In this document: in pieces, positions 14,128 to 22,313 of the stretch
Layout: every line of letters starts with the position of its first letter
How positions within the stretch are numbered: the stretch's first letter is position 1
From: Minisyncoccota bacterium
Lineage (GTDB): Bacteria; Patescibacteriota; Minisyncoccia; Phycocordibacterales; Phycocordibacteraceae
NCBI GenBank assembly: GCA_017991635.1
Contig: JAGOQE010000005.1
Coordinates: forward strand, 1 to 35,285
Reading direction: 5' to 3'
Length of the DNA: 35,285 nt
Notes under the pieces: model-generated
The model's input: the letters and a program-made list of their open reading frames with translations, nothing else
What the model was told of the DNA's origin: nothing
The model's database searches: none
Position numbers and translations under genes: made by a program

Positions 14128-16602
14128 ATGGCTAAGAAAGATGTATCAAAGAGTGACGAAGTAGTGCCTATTGGTGGGCGCGTTATTGACCAGTCCATTA
14201 CGAGCGAAATGCGCTCTTCCTATATTGACTACGCGATGACCGTTATTACGGCTCGTGCGCTTCCTGATGTGCGAGACGGCTTGAAGCCTGTGCACCGACG
14301 CATTCTCTACTCTATGCAGGAGAACGGTCTTACCTCAAGCGCAAAGACTAAGAAGTCAGCTGCGGTGGTTGGAGACGTGATTGCAAAATATCATCCGCAC
14401 GGCGACGTGGCTGTCTATGACGCGATGGTGAAGCTCGCTCAGCCTTTTTCTACGCGCTACCCGCTTATCATTGGTCAGGGTAACTTCGGTTCCGTTGATG
14501 GTGATCCGCCTGCAGCCTACAGGTACACCGAGGCAAAGATGTCAAAAGTGGGTGGGGAAATGCTCACTGACTTTGATAAAGAGACCGTTGAGTGGGTACC
14601 TAACTATGACGGCACTAAGAAAGAACCAACAGTCCTACCAGCTGCAGCACCAAACCTTCTATTGAATGGTGCATTGGGTATCGCTGTTGGTATGGCCACC
14701 AACATTCCTCCGCACAACTTGCGAGAGGTGATTGGTGCTACCACGCACCTTATTGATACGCCTGATGCAACCACAGAAGATTTGCTTCAGTACGTGAAGG
14801 GTCCTGACTTCCCTCTTGGCGGTATTGCGTTTAATCAAGCAGACATCAAGCACGCCTACGCAAACGGAAAGGGAGGTGTTGTGGTGCGCGGTGAGGCGGA
14901 AATCGTAGAGGAGAAGAAGGGAACGTCTATCATCATTACGTCTATTCCATATCGCGTGAACAAGGCAGACCTTATTACCCGTATTGCTGATTTGGTACGT
15001 GATAAGAAACTTGAAGGCATTAAGGACCTACGGGACGAATCAACCGATGACATTCGTGTTGTTGTTGAACTTAAGGGTACTGCACATCCGCAGGCCGTTT
15101 TGAACAATCTCTTTAAATACACAGAACTCGAGAGCACCTTCCACTACAACATGCTTGCCCTTGTTGATGGTGTTCCGCAAACACTTTCTTTGAAGGGAAT
15201 GCTCACCGAGTTTATTGCCCACCGCTTGGTAGTGGTAGAGCGCCGTACACGATATGAGTTGCGTAAGGCAGAAGAGCGCGAGCATATTCTCCTTGGACTT
15301 TCTAAGGCACTTGATCACATTGATGAAGTTATTGCCATTATTAAGAAGTCAAAGGATGTGGGCCAAGCCTCACTCGCCCTTCAAAAGACCTTTGGATTTT
15401 CACCAATTCAAGCGCAGGCAATTTTGGACATGCGCCTTCAGAAGCTCGCTGGTCTTGAGCGTCAGAAGATTGAAGACGAGCTCACGGAAGTGCAAGCAAT
15501 CATCAAGCGCTTGAAGGCAATCCTTTCATCAAAGAAAAATATTCTCGATGTCGTTCGCGCTGAGCTTCAGGCTATTAGCGAGAAGTATGGAGACGACCGT
15601 CGCACAAAGATTGTGAAGGGTGGAGTGAAGAATATTTCAGTAGAAGATTTGGTGCCAGATGACGAATCAGTCTTGGTCCTCACCGCAGGCGGATATGTAA
15701 AGCGTACCAACCCTGACGAATACAAGAAACAGAAACGCGGTGGTGTTGGTGTTATTGATATGTCTACAAAAGAAGAGGATGTGGTGACGCACTTTGTGGT
15801 CGCGAGTGCACACGCAGAACTTTTGTTCTTCACTGATTTTGGTAAGGCGTACCAGATAAAGATGTACGAGATTCCAGAAGGAAAGCGCGCAACAAAAGGA
15901 AAGTCCATCATGAACTTCCTTCAGCTGTCAGGTGAAGAGAAGGTCACCTCAGTATTGCCAGTGCCTAAGGGTGCCGAGCGCGATGCGTTGTGTGTAGTTT
16001 TCGTAACGAGTGAAGGAGTAGTGAAGAAGGTTGAGGCAAAGAGTTTTGCTGATGTTCGTCGTTCTGGCATCATCGCAATTAACCTAAAGGGTACTGACAA
16101 ACTTGTCTCAGCAAGTCTCGCTTCAACTGGCGATTCGCTCTCGCTTGTAACTGCGAAGGGTCAGTCGATTCGTTTTGCTGAAGAGGAACTTCGCGCTATG
16201 GGACGTACTGCAGCTGGCGTACGTGGTATGAGTGTCAAAAAGGGAGACCGAATTGTGTCTGCTGAAGTGGTACCTGCAGGAAGTGAATCAACCGCAGCGC
16301 TCCTCGTTGTTATGGATAAGGGATACGGCAAACACACGGCACTCACTGAGTACAAGCTTCAAGGACGAGGTGGTTCAGGTATTAAGACTGCTGAAGTAAC
16401 AGCAAAGACCGGAGAAATTATCGGTGCTGCAGTTCTCTCGGCTGAAGCGTTGGAGGAAGAAGAGATTGTGGTGATTTCAAAGAAGGGTCAGGTTATTCGT
16501 GTCGGTGCACATGAAATTCCATCACTGAGTCGCGCTACGCAGGGAGTGAGGATTATGAAGATGAGGGAGGGGGACTCAATCGCCTCAATGGTTGCTCTGT
16601 AA
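14128..16602 (+). CDS. gyrA: DNA gyrase subunit A
   Basis: 824 residues. The N-terminal quinolone-region block [28 protein letters not shown], the catalytic tyrosine Tyr133 in [12 protein letters not shown], and a coiled-coil DNA gate ([15 protein letters not shown]) are present. The C-terminal half is a six-bladed beta-pinwheel with a GyrA-box-like QKRGGVGV, which supports gyrase rather than topoisomerase IV. With GyrB it introduces negative supercoils using ATP. gyrB is not in the window. Last gene of the MBL unit; a structured RNA element begins at the next base after its stop. Confidence 0.96.
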   Translation: MAKKDVSKSDEVVPIGGRVIDQSITSEMRSSYIDYAMTVITARALPDVRDGLKPVHRRILYSMQENGLTSSAKTKKSAAVVGDVIAKYHPHGDVAVYDAMVKLAQPFSTRYPLIIGQGNFGSVDGDPPAAYRYTEAKMSKVGGEMLTDFDKETVEWVPNYDGTKKEPTVLPAAAPNLLLNGALGIAVGMATNIPPHNLREVIGATTHLIDTPDATTEDLLQYVKGPDFPLGGIAFNQADIKHAYANGKGGVVVRGEAEIVEEKKGTSIIITSIPYRVNKADLITRIADLVRDKKLEGIKDLRDESTDDIRVVVELKGTAHPQAVLNNLFKYTELESTFHYNMLALVDGVPQTLSLKGMLTEFIAHRLVVVERRTRYELRKAEEREHILLGLSKALDHIDEVIAIIKKSKDVGQASLALQKTFGFSPIQAQAILDMRLQKLAGLERQKIEDELTEVQAIIKRLKAILSSKKNILDVVRAELQAISEKYGDDRRTKIVKGGVKNISVEDLVPDDESVLVLTAGGYVKRTNPDEYKKQKRGGVGVIDMSTKEEDVVTHFVVASAHAELLFFTDFGKAYQIKMYEIPEGKRATKGKSIMNFLQLSGEEKVTSVLPVPKGAERDALCVVFVTSEGVVKKVEAKSFADVRRSGIIAINLKGTDKLVSASLASTGDSLSLVTAKGQSIRFAEEELRAMGRTAAGVRGMSVKKGDRIVSAEVVPAGSESTAALLVVMDKGYGKHTALTEYKLQGRGGSGIKTAEVTAKTGEIIGAAVLSAEALEEEEIVVISKKGQVIRVGAHEIPSLSRATQGVRIMKMREGDSIASMVAL

Positions 16603-16723
16603 GAGCACACAAAATTCCGCGAATTGCTTCGTTGTGGGCACCCCGCAATTATTTCCACCGTATACATATACGTTTCCAATAATTGCGTACCCACGCCTCG
16701 CACTTCGCGTCTTTTGCGCGCTC
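16603..16723 (+). ncRNA. Structured RNA element, copy 1
   Basis: A 121-nt long hairpin directly after gyrA. Outer arms GAGC/GCTC, CAAAA/TTTTG and CGCGAA/TTCGCG; middle stem GTGGG/CCCAC; inner stem GCAATTATT/AATAATTGC; apex CACCGTATA-CA-TATACGTTT. Copy 2 at 19169-19294 keeps the same architecture, the same apex and the same internal loops (TTYGTT opposite GCCTCG), while the stems differ by paired changes, e.g. GTGGG/CCCAC versus ACGGG/CCCGT. Selection on an RNA (or single-stranded DNA) fold is the simplest reading. No known family recognised; strand is inferred from position. Confidence 0.65.
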
Positions 16724-16776
16724 TATTCCTTGCAGGCGCACTACATACGTATCTGTCGACCGTGGTGTGGTGCGTT

Positions 16777-16804
16777 TTGACTAAGACAGGAATAGGAGTA
16801 TAAC
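16777..16804 (+). promoter_or_regulatory. Class B promoter of paralog 1
   Basis: TTGACT (16777-16782), 16-nt spacer, TATAAC (16799-16804). Confidence 0.75.
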
Positions 16805-16819
16805 GGTACTGGACCTGAG

Positions 16820-16866
16820 TCCCGAGCATTTCGCTCGAGTACCACTGAAACCTCTAAATGGGAGGC
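16820..16866 (+). promoter_or_regulatory. Leader hairpin and Shine-Dalgarno of paralog 1
   Basis: TCCCGAGC-loop-GCTCGAGTAC (core stem 16823-16837) near the 5' end of the message, then GGGAGGC at 16860-16866, 5 nt from the ATG. Nearly the same leader precedes paralog 2. Confidence 0.7.
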
Positions 16867-16870
16867 TTAC

Positions 16871-17407
16871 ATGCCCCAGACCGCTACCACTGAAAAGCCC
16901 GAAATGGCTACCACTGCTTTCAAGCGCGTGGAGGAAGCCATTCTGGCGACCGACGCCACGACCTACAACCCGGACGATCGGACCTACTGCAAACATTACG
17001 TCGTCGCCGGTACCGTCACCAGTGAGTGGCTCCAGAAGCAGATCACCCTCTGGGCGCAATCGATCAAGCGCAAGGATGAACTCGTTGCGCTTCTGCGCGC
17101 TGAAGGTGCCAGCCCGGATCCGGTGAAGGTCGATGAGTACGACGATGTCGCCATGAAGGTGCGCATCCTCAACGATCTGGTCATGGCCGATCTGCGTGCG
17201 ACTTTCCCTGACCTGAAGAAGGCCATGGAAGGTGTCAGTATCGACCGTGCCTGGGTGGTCCGGTACGGCGACCACTCAAGTGTCGAAGATGACGATGATG
17301 TGCCGGACGGCGTTGAGAACATTCTCGAGTCCATCTTCGGCCGTGGCAGTGTACGCGTTGTATTCGCTGGCGGCGGTCGCGGGAAAGACAAGCCTCCGCT
17401 TCAGTAG
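16871..17407 (+). CDS. Class B paralog 1 (unknown), 178 aa
   Basis: A GC-rich gene with C/G-ending codons. It shares with the next gene an N terminus MPQTATTEKPE, a block DATTYNPDDRTYCKHYVVAG (residues ~28-47, conserved D-TTY-P-T-C-HYV-G) and a block WVVRYGDHS (~130). Between them is an alpha-helical region likely to be coiled. The tail is acidic (EDDDDVPDG) and then Gly/Arg/Lys-rich. No signal peptide or membrane helix. Known families were not recognised. It has its own promoter, leader hairpin, GGGAGG site and terminator, so it is a self-contained unit. Confidence 0.75.
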   Translation: MPQTATTEKPEMATTAFKRVEEAILATDATTYNPDDRTYCKHYVVAGTVTSEWLQKQITLWAQSIKRKDELVALLRAEGASPDPVKVDEYDDVAMKVRILNDLVMADLRATFPDLKKAMEGVSIDRAWVVRYGDHSSVEDDDDVPDGVENILESIFGRGSVRVVFAGGGRGKDKPPLQ

Positions 17408-17408
17408 C

Positions 17409-17462
17409 TCACCCGTAAGGTGAGCGATGGCCCGGATTGCGCAAGCAATCCGGGCCATCATT
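17409..17462 (+). terminator. Terminator of paralog 1
   Basis: Small CTCACC/GGTGAG hairpin, then GATGGCCCGGATTGC-GCAA-GCAATCCGGGCCATC (15-bp stem, GNRA loop) and a short T-run that runs into the next -35 box. Confidence 0.85.
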
Positions 17463-17490
17463 TTGACTTTGGCTGGAAAAATGCTATAAC
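17463..17490 (+). promoter_or_regulatory. Class B promoter of paralog 2
   Basis: TTGACT (17463-17468), 16-nt spacer, TATAAC (17485-17490, with TGC in front). Same boxes and spacing as paralog 1. Confidence 0.78.
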
Positions 17491-17505
17491 AGTTTTGGAC
17501 ATGCG

Positions 17506-17552
17506 TCCCGAGCCTTTGCTCGAGTACACCACATCAACTTTTATTGGGAGGC
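17506..17552 (+). promoter_or_regulatory. Leader hairpin and Shine-Dalgarno of paralog 2
   Basis: CGAGC-CTTT-GCTCG (17509-17522) followed by GGGAGGC (17546-17552), 4 nt from the ATG; near-duplicate of the paralog 1 leader. Confidence 0.72.
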
Positions 17553-17556
17553 TTCA

Positions 17557-18243
17557 ATGCCCCAGACTGCCACTTCCAAAAAGCCCGAGACTACAGGTCA
17601 CGTGTCGGTCCTCGCGAAACTCATGCAGAGTCTCGCTGAGGTCGACCTGACGACCTACGCCCCGGAAGAGCCCACCAAGTGCTCGCACTATGTGGAGCTT
17701 GGCGTCGTCGAAAACGATGAGACCCGGCGCATGGTTGCGCTGCGTCTGTCGCTTATCGCGGACTATAACGCCAAGGCCAAGGTCCTCAACGCTGAAGGCA
17801 AGAAGAAGGATGAACAGGACCAGGCGGTGGTTCGCGAGCTTGAAGAGACTGCCTTTTTGGTCGAGACTCTGACTTCGGCCATCAGGTTCGACGTGAATCA
17901 GATGTTCGATCTGAGTGACCTCGACGTTGCTCTCGATTTCGGTCCGGGCTGGGTTCTGTCTTACACCGATCATAGCCCGGAAAACTTCTTCAAGGACCTC
18001 TTCGGCGAAGACGGTCCGTTCGGAAAGATTGGCGAAGGCGGTCTTCCCGAGGGTTTCGAGAAACTCTTCGGGGAACGTCCGTCCAATGCCGGCGATGGAC
18101 TCTTCGGTGCTCTCTTCGGCGAAGCCGATGATGCTCCGAAGGGCGGTCTTCTCGACGCACTCCGGCGCGCCGGTGTCCGGGTCGAAGTGATGCGCTCCGG
18201 CGAACGTCGTCGGCCGAGTATCTTCGACCTTCTTCGTCGCTAG
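17557..18243 (+). CDS. Class B paralog 2 (unknown), 228 aa
   Basis: Starts MPQTATSKKPET and carries the same two shared blocks as paralog 1: DLTTYAPEEPTKCSHYVELG (~50-69) and WVLSYTDHSPENFF (~140). The central region is a charged helix pair. The C-terminal extension absent from paralog 1 has repeated Phe-Gly patches (FKDLFGEDGPFGKIG, FEKLFGERP, LFGALFGEA), then GGLLDALRRAGVRVEVMRSG. No membrane helix or signal peptide. Function unknown. The FG-rich tail could mediate weak multivalent contacts, which is speculation. Own promoter and terminator. Confidence 0.78.
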   Translation: MPQTATSKKPETTGHVSVLAKLMQSLAEVDLTTYAPEEPTKCSHYVELGVVENDETRRMVALRLSLIADYNAKAKVLNAEGKKKDEQDQAVVRELEETAFLVETLTSAIRFDVNQMFDLSDLDVALDFGPGWVLSYTDHSPENFFKDLFGEDGPFGKIGEGGLPEGFEKLFGERPSNAGDGLFGALFGEADDAPKGGLLDALRRAGVRVEVMRSGERRRPSIFDLLRR

Positions 18244-18268
18244 ACCAAGCAGGAAAAGTTGATTTCGC

Positions 18269-18305
18269 CCCCGGAAGCCATAGGTTTCCGGGGGCGTTTT
18301 CTTTT
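18269..18305 (+). terminator. Terminator of paralog 2
   Basis: CGCCCCCGGAAGCC / GGTTTCCGGGGGCG stem with T-run overlapping the next TTGACT box. Confidence 0.85.
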
Positions 18306-18362
18306 GACTGTCCGCACGCTCTATGCGATAACTAAAAGACCCGACACGGAAACGTGCTCGGG
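18304..18362 (+). promoter_or_regulatory. Class B promoter and leader hairpin of the 53-aa gene
   Basis: TTGACT (18304-18309), 17-nt spacer, GATAAC (18327-18332), then leader hairpin CCCGACACG-GAAA-CGTGCTCGGG (18340-18362, one bulge). Confidence 0.65.
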
Positions 18363-18402
18363 ATTTCTGTTTCACCACTGTACCTAGGGGAGAACTTCGG
18401 GC

Positions 18403-18564
18403 ATGGCCGAAGCGAGTAGTATAAATCATCACCACGAGGACGAAATGCAGAGAGAGCGGGAAGATGGGCGGGAATTTGGTGACGTGCTCTTTGCGCGTCC
18501 CAACGAGCCCTCAGGTCTCCTCGCTGCCCTTGCTGGCTACCACGACCTGAATCGTCGCGACTAG
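18403..18564 (+). CDS. Class B small protein, 53 aa
   Basis: Reads MAEASSINHHHEDEMQRERE through FGDVLFARPNEP to LAGYHDLNRRD. Strongly charged N-terminal half (His/Glu/Arg) and a short helix-prone GLLAALAGY near the end. GGGGAG stands about 10 nt before the ATG. It has the class B layout: TTGACT-type promoter, leader hairpin, ribosome-binding site, own terminator. It is directly downstream of paralogs 1 and 2 and may act with them. No family recognised; confidence rests on the expression signals and clean frame. Confidence 0.6.
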   Translation: MAEASSINHHHEDEMQREREDGREFGDVLFARPNEPSGLLAALAGYHDLNRRD

Positions 18565-18588
18565 TTCGTCGCGCATCTTGTGGGACTG

Positions 18589-18617
18589 ACCCCAGACGTC
18601 TTAGACGTCTGGGGTTT
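18589..18617 (+). terminator. Terminator of the 53-aa gene
   Basis: CCCCAGACGTC-TTA-GACGTCTGGGG followed by TTTTC; 9 nt upstream of the next -10 box. Confidence 0.85.
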
Positions 18618-18622
18618 TCACT

Positions 18623-18631
18623 TGCTATACT
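18623..18631 (+). promoter_or_regulatory. Extended -10 promoter of the methyltransferase
   Basis: TTGC-TATACT (box 18626-18631), 6 nt before the ATG at 18638. Confidence 0.68.
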
Positions 18632-18637
18632 TCACGT

Positions 18638-19168
18638 ATGAACTTTTGTGTACCTCGAGAAAATATTTTGCAGTTTGGTCTTCGTGAAGGAATGAAGGTG
18701 GGTGATCTTGGTGCAGGCTCAGGTCACTATGCACTTTCTGCCTCTCCTATTGTTGGACATACTGGAAAGGTGTATGCCGTAGACATTCAAGAAGATGTAC
18801 TTAAGCATATTCGAGAAGAGGCACGAGTGAAGGGACTTTCTAATATTGAAACCATTTGGGGAGACTTGGAGGAGAAAGGAGGAACACGTTTGCGCGACCA
18901 TACCCTAGATGCTGTCATTATTTCAAATACGCTATTTCAGGTGGAGAATCGTGAACGTGTAATTGATGAGATTAAGCGCATCATCCATCCTGGAGGTAAG
19001 GTCCTCGTTATTGATTGGGCAGGGTGTTACGACGGTATTGGCCCTTCAGATGAGCGAGTTATTACGGAGTTTGTTGCCCACGACCTTTTTATTACGGCCG
19101 GTTTTCATAAGGTAAAGGATTTTAGGGCGGGGCCGCATCATTACGCTATAGTCTTCACCGCCCCTTAG
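18638..19168 (+). CDS. Class I SAM-dependent methyltransferase
   Basis: 176 residues. SAM-binding motif I is VGDLGAGSGHYAL, the acidic ribose-binding residue is in VYAVDIQED, motif III/IV is LDAVIISNTLFQVENRE, and PGGKVLVIDWAG follows. Size and layout match the UbiE/Methyltransf_11-type group of small-molecule methyltransferases; the substrate is unknown. Codon usage and the leaderless TATACT start are of the housekeeping class, in contrast to the three class B genes just upstream. A structured RNA element begins right after its stop. Confidence 0.85.
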   Translation: MNFCVPRENILQFGLREGMKVGDLGAGSGHYALSASPIVGHTGKVYAVDIQEDVLKHIREEARVKGLSNIETIWGDLEEKGGTRLRDHTLDAVIISNTLFQVENRERVIDEIKRIIHPGGKVLVIDWAGCYDGIGPSDERVITEFVAHDLFITAGFHKVKDFRAGPHHYAIVFTAP

Positions 19169-19294
19169 TCGCGCTACAAAAAGCACCAGTGTCTTTGTTA
19201 CGGGTCCCACAGATTTCTTTCACCGTATAGCATATACGTTTACAGAAATCTGTCTCCCGTGCCTCGACACTGACACTTTTTGTACACGCGAGTC
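19169..19294 (+). ncRNA. Structured RNA element, copy 2
   Basis: A 126-nt hairpin directly after the methyltransferase stop. Stems: TACAAAAAG/CTTTTTGTA, CAGTGTC/GACACTG, ACGGG/CCCGT, ACAGATTTCT/AGAAATCTGT; apex CACCGTATA-GCA-TATACGTTT. The apex, the TTTGTT internal loop and the opposing GCCTCG match copy 1 at 16603-16723, while the stems are compensated. Both copies begin immediately after a stop codon of a housekeeping gene. No known RNA family recognised. Confidence 0.65.
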
Positions 19295-19342
19295 TATGAA
19301 GATTTGTACACTGTGTAAAAGAGTAATTGTCCTGCACTCAGA

Positions 19343-19348
19343 TATACT
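19343..19348 (+). promoter_or_regulatory. -10 box of the solute-binding-like gene
   Basis: TATACT 10 nt before the ATG at 19359. Confidence 0.5.
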
Positions 19349-19358
19349 AAGAGTACGT

Positions 19359-20669
19359 ATGGACCTACTCAAAATGCACCCGTTTCAAATAATTATTATC
19401 GCAGTCTTCGGCGTACTCGGATTCATCGGTCTCTTTTTGTTCGCTACTTATAAGCCAGATGGTCCGGGTAGTGGGGCAGTTGGTACGGTCATTGTTTGGG
19501 GAACGCTTCCTGATGCTGAATTTTCTACCGCTCTGCAGAACTTCACTCGGACAAACAAAAACTATGCAGGCGTTAAGTACGTAGAGAAGTCTGAAGAAAC
19601 GTTTGCAACTGACTTGGCGGAAGCCGTAGCCTCTGGCAAAGGTCCTGATCTCATCATCATCTCCGAAGAACGTCTCTTGTCTCAAACTAATAAAATCGCA
19701 CTGCAGTCATTCAAGACGTTTTCAGAGAGAGACTATACGGATACGTACGTACCACTCTTTGATTTGTTTTTAACTGACACGGGAGCGTATGCAAGACCGC
19801 TTCTGGTTGATCCCTTGGTGCTTTATTACAACAAAGGCCAAGTAGCCTCTGCAGGTGTTGCCACTCCTCCGCAAACGTGGGAAGCAATTACTGCTCTTGC
19901 AGGTTCGATGACACGCACACTTCCTGACCAGACTATTACGCGAAGCACCATTGCTCTTGGTGAGTACGACAATATTGGAAATGCACGGGCAATCCTCTCA
20001 CTCCTACTTCTACAGTCTGGCTCAAAGGTAACGGAAATGACCAAGAACGGCGTACGTGCATCTCTTTCAGGTGGAGCAACAGGTGAGACGTTTGGCATTA
20101 CTCCCGCAGAGTCTGCTGTCTCGTTTTACACACAATTCGCAAATCCAGGCAAAACTGTCTACTCATGGAACCGCTCACTCCCACAGGCTCGAGACTCATT
20201 CCTCGCTGGAGACTCAACATTCTACGTAGGGTTTGCCTCAGAGCGCCCGCTCCTTAAAGAGGGAAATCCGAATCTAAGTTTCGACATGGCACGTATTCCT
20301 CAGCCACAAACTGCTGACGGAAGAATTGCCTATGCGCACGGCTACGCAATCGCAAAGCTTGCTTCTTCAAGGGCAAAGGGAAATGACAAGGTTATAGAAG
20401 CACTTTCCGGAAAGGAGTTTTCAGCTTCAGTAGCCGAGTACCTTTCTATGGCTCCAGCACGCAAGGACAGTCTTACTCCGCCCGAAGGAGACCTCTTCGC
20501 GCCAGTCTTCTATAGCGAGTCGTTAGTAGCACGTGCATGGCTATCCCCAAGTCCCGAGGAAACGGACGTCATCTTCAGTACTATGATTAGAAATATAACT
20601 TCAGGAAGTAAGAATGTCCGCGACGCACTCTTTACTGCAGAGAAATCGCTTGATGCTTCACTAAAATAA
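19359..20669 (+). CDS. Membrane-anchored extracellular solute-binding-like protein
   Basis: 436 residues from the chosen ATG; a longer in-frame start at 19296 would overlap the RNA element and lies upstream of the TATACT box. An uncleaved N-terminal helix (about 9-30) is followed by the SBP_bac_1 fold: VIVWGTLPDAEFSTALQNF, a GPDLIIISEE strand, RPLLVDPLVLYYNK, PPQTWEAI, DSFLAGDSTFYVGFASE, and YAHGYAIAKLA. There is no lipobox and no ABC permease nearby. It starts the operon with the VirB2-like genes (1-nt gap to the next gene), so a role with that surface or secretion system, rather than sugar import, is plausible. Confidence 0.75.
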   Translation: MDLLKMHPFQIIIIAVFGVLGFIGLFLFATYKPDGPGSGAVGTVIVWGTLPDAEFSTALQNFTRTNKNYAGVKYVEKSEETFATDLAEAVASGKGPDLIIISEERLLSQTNKIALQSFKTFSERDYTDTYVPLFDLFLTDTGAYARPLLVDPLVLYYNKGQVASAGVATPPQTWEAITALAGSMTRTLPDQTITRSTIALGEYDNIGNARAILSLLLLQSGSKVTEMTKNGVRASLSGGATGETFGITPAESAVSFYTQFANPGKTVYSWNRSLPQARDSFLAGDSTFYVGFASERPLLKEGNPNLSFDMARIPQPQTADGRIAYAHGYAIAKLASSRAKGNDKVIEALSGKEFSASVAEYLSMAPARKDSLTPPEGDLFAPVFYSESLVARAWLSPSPEETDVIFSTMIRNITSGSKNVRDALFTAEKSLDASLK

Positions 20670-20670
20670 T

Positions 20671-21084
20671 ATGACTACACTTTCTCGCTTCTTCATCTCA
20701 CTGCTTGTGTTCACGGCTCTTGCTCTACCGGCCGTTGGTGTGTTTGCGCAGACAAGTCCTGGAAACCCAACTTCGCCAGCAAACCCTACGTCTCCAGGCA
20801 ACCCAACATCGCCTGGAGGGGGTAGTGCGCTAGTAAATCCACTTCAAGTAGATTCGCTTGAAGAATTGTTTGGCAAAATCCTTGATGCCATCATCCAAAT
20901 TGGAACCATGGTACTCGTTCTCATGATTGTCTTTGTTGGCTTCAAGTTTGTGGTTGCTAGGGGTAATCCAGAGGAAATCAGTTCAGCACGCTCAGCGCTT
21001 ATGTGGACGGTGATTGGTGGATTGATACTACTCGGTGCGAAGGCCATACAGCTCGTTATTACAGAGACAGTGGGAAATCTATGA
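20671..21084 (+). CDS. TrbC/VirB2-like membrane protein with NPTSP repeats
   Basis: 137 residues. A signal peptide (1-26, ending VGVFA) is followed by tandem NPTSP repeats (GNPTSPANPTSPGNPTSP) and then two membrane helices separated by a short charged loop, GFKFVVARGNPEEISSARSALMWTVIGGLILL, as in VirB2/TrbC conjugative pilins. It begins 1 nt after the solute-binding-like gene and its stop overlaps the next ATG (ATGA). Likely a pilin or membrane-channel subunit; no complete type IV secretion operon is visible here. Confidence 0.75.
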   Translation: MTTLSRFFISLLVFTALALPAVGVFAQTSPGNPTSPANPTSPGNPTSPGGGSALVNPLQVDSLEELFGKILDAIIQIGTMVLVLMIVFVGFKFVVARGNPEEISSARSALMWTVIGGLILLGAKAIQLVITETVGNL

Positions 21085-21395
21085 TCAAGCCAGTACTTCG
21101 CGCGTCAGCACTCGCCCTTCTGCTTACGCCAGTGTTTGCGCACGCAGAATCCTTTAAGGAAATTGTTAACAGTAAAATTTTGCCACTAGCAGACAGCGTC
21201 ATACAGCTGATGTACGCGCTCGCATTTATTTTCTTCCTTGTAGGTGTGGTTCGCTTCATGATGACTAAGAGTGAAGAGGAGCGTACTGAAGGTAAGAAAT
21301 TTATGTTGTGGGGAGTCATTGCCTTTGTTGTTCTCTTTGGTGTGTGGGGCTTTGTAAAGCTCTTTCTCTCCGTTCTCCCCACTGGGGCAGCGTAA
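21081..21395 (+). CDS. VirB2-like small membrane protein
   Basis: 104 residues. Signal peptide (…LLTPVFAHA), then two helices around an EEERTEGKKFMLWGVIAFVV loop. The motif GKKFxLWG-IAFVV-FGVWGxV is shared with the next three genes. Starts within the stop of the preceding gene, so translation is coupled. Confidence 0.75.
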   Translation: MIKPVLRASALALLLTPVFAHAESFKEIVNSKILPLADSVIQLMYALAFIFFLVGVVRFMMTKSEEERTEGKKFMLWGVIAFVVLFGVWGFVKLFLSVLPTGAA

Positions 21396-21421
21396 TCACT
21401 GATTCGGGGCTTACAGCCTGG

Positions 21422-21427
21422 TACCAT
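21422..21427 (+). promoter_or_regulatory. -10 box of the third VirB2-like gene
   Basis: TACCAT, 6 nt before the ATG at 21434. Confidence 0.4.
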
Positions 21428-21433
21428 ACTTCT

Positions 21434-21838
21434 ATGAAATCTTTGAAACCATTTTTACAGGGCGTGGGCCTCTTGGGACTCTTGGCCAGCGCTAGTATCA
21501 CTCGTGCGGCTGAATTGAACACATCGGAGCTCACAAGTTTTGTGCAAAGCATCTTGGACGTTATCGATAGTGTGGTTATCCCGGTAATATTTGCCGTTGC
21601 CTTCCTGGTGTTTATTTGGGGCGTGTACCGCTACTTTATTGCGGGTGCAGCGCAAGAGGAGAAGCGAGATGAGGGCAAGAAGTTTGTTTTGTGGGGCATT
21701 ATTGGTTTTGTGGTAATGATTTCTGTGTGGGGTATCGTAAACCTTCTTGTGACAACGCTCGGCTTTGATAATGGAACGCGCCCTTGTCTTCCAACTATTT
21801 CAGGGGAGTGTAGGGAGGCCGGTTCTGCTACCCAATAG
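21434..21838 (+). CDS. VirB2-like small membrane protein
   Basis: 134 residues. Signal peptide ending SITRA-A, helix 1 VIPVIFAVAFLVFIWGVYRYF, loop QEEKRDEGKKFVLWGIIGFVVM, helix 2 ending SVWGIVNLLV, and a Cys-containing tail (CLPTISGEC) which could form a disulfide outside the cell. It may have its own leaderless promoter in addition to read-through from the genes before it. Confidence 0.75.
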   Translation: MKSLKPFLQGVGLLGLLASASITRAAELNTSELTSFVQSILDVIDSVVIPVIFAVAFLVFIWGVYRYFIAGAAQEEKRDEGKKFVLWGIIGFVVMISVWGIVNLLVTTLGFDNGTRPCLPTISGECREAGSATQ

Positions 21839-21872
21839 CGTTTTCCACATACGAGGGTATTTTCCCTTGATT

Positions 21873-21900
21873 CCACCCATAAAGGGACTATCCTTATAGA
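21873..21900 (+). promoter_or_regulatory. Promoter of the fourth VirB2-like gene
   Basis: TTGATT, 16-nt spacer, TATCCT near 21890; about 35 nt from the ATG, an exception to the leaderless rule. Confidence 0.45.
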
Positions 21901-21930
21901 GTACCGGCTTTATTTCACCTAACGAATCCT

Positions 21931-22287
21931 ATGAAAAAGAAACTCGCCTATATCGGCTCAGCGCTTATGTTCCCAGCGCTCGCGTTCGCGCAAATTGATA
22001 ATATTCAGGAGCTTGGTCGATTTGTTATCGACGACATGATTAACGGCGTTGCTGTTCCGTTTATCTTCGCAATCGCCTTCTTGGTCTTCATCTTTGGTAT
22101 CTTCCAGTACTTCATTCAAGGGGGACATGATGAGGAAGCAAAGGATAAGGGAAAGTCACTTATGATTTGGGGCTTGATTGGTTTCTTTGTCATGGTTTCT
22201 GTATGGGGATTGGTAAGTATTCTCACCAACACCTTTGAAACCAATAACGACCCAATTGACGTGCCTTCAGCAGGTGGTATTCGCTAG
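21931..22287 (+). CDS. VirB2-like small membrane protein
   Basis: 118 residues. Signal peptide ending ALAFA-Q, helix 1 VPFIFAIAFLVFIFGIFQYF, loop GGHDEEAKDKGKSLMIWGLIG, helix 2 FFVMVSVWGLVSIL, short polar tail. Clearly a paralog of the preceding and following genes, with Asp/Glu-rich loop and WG-IG-VM-SVWG-V motif. Confidence 0.75.
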   Translation: MKKKLAYIGSALMFPALAFAQIDNIQELGRFVIDDMINGVAVPFIFAIAFLVFIFGIFQYFIQGGHDEEAKDKGKSLMIWGLIGFFVMVSVWGLVSILTNTFETNNDPIDVPSAGGIR

Positions 22288-22313
22288 TCCAACAGCCGGA
22301 TTTCTCCACTAAA

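Noticed and set aside
17554-18435. 293-codon minus-strand frame opposite paralog 2
   Set aside because: It is the antisense shadow of a GC-rich gene; paralog similarity, SD, promoter and terminator support the plus strand.
16603-19294. Integron attC sites as explanation of the two 120-nt hairpins
   Set aside because: The GTTRRRY and RYYYAAC core boxes are not found at the arms and no integrase is nearby.
19296-19358. Upstream start of the solute-binding-like gene
   Set aside because: It lies before the TATACT box and against the RNA element; the extra residues are not part of the fold.
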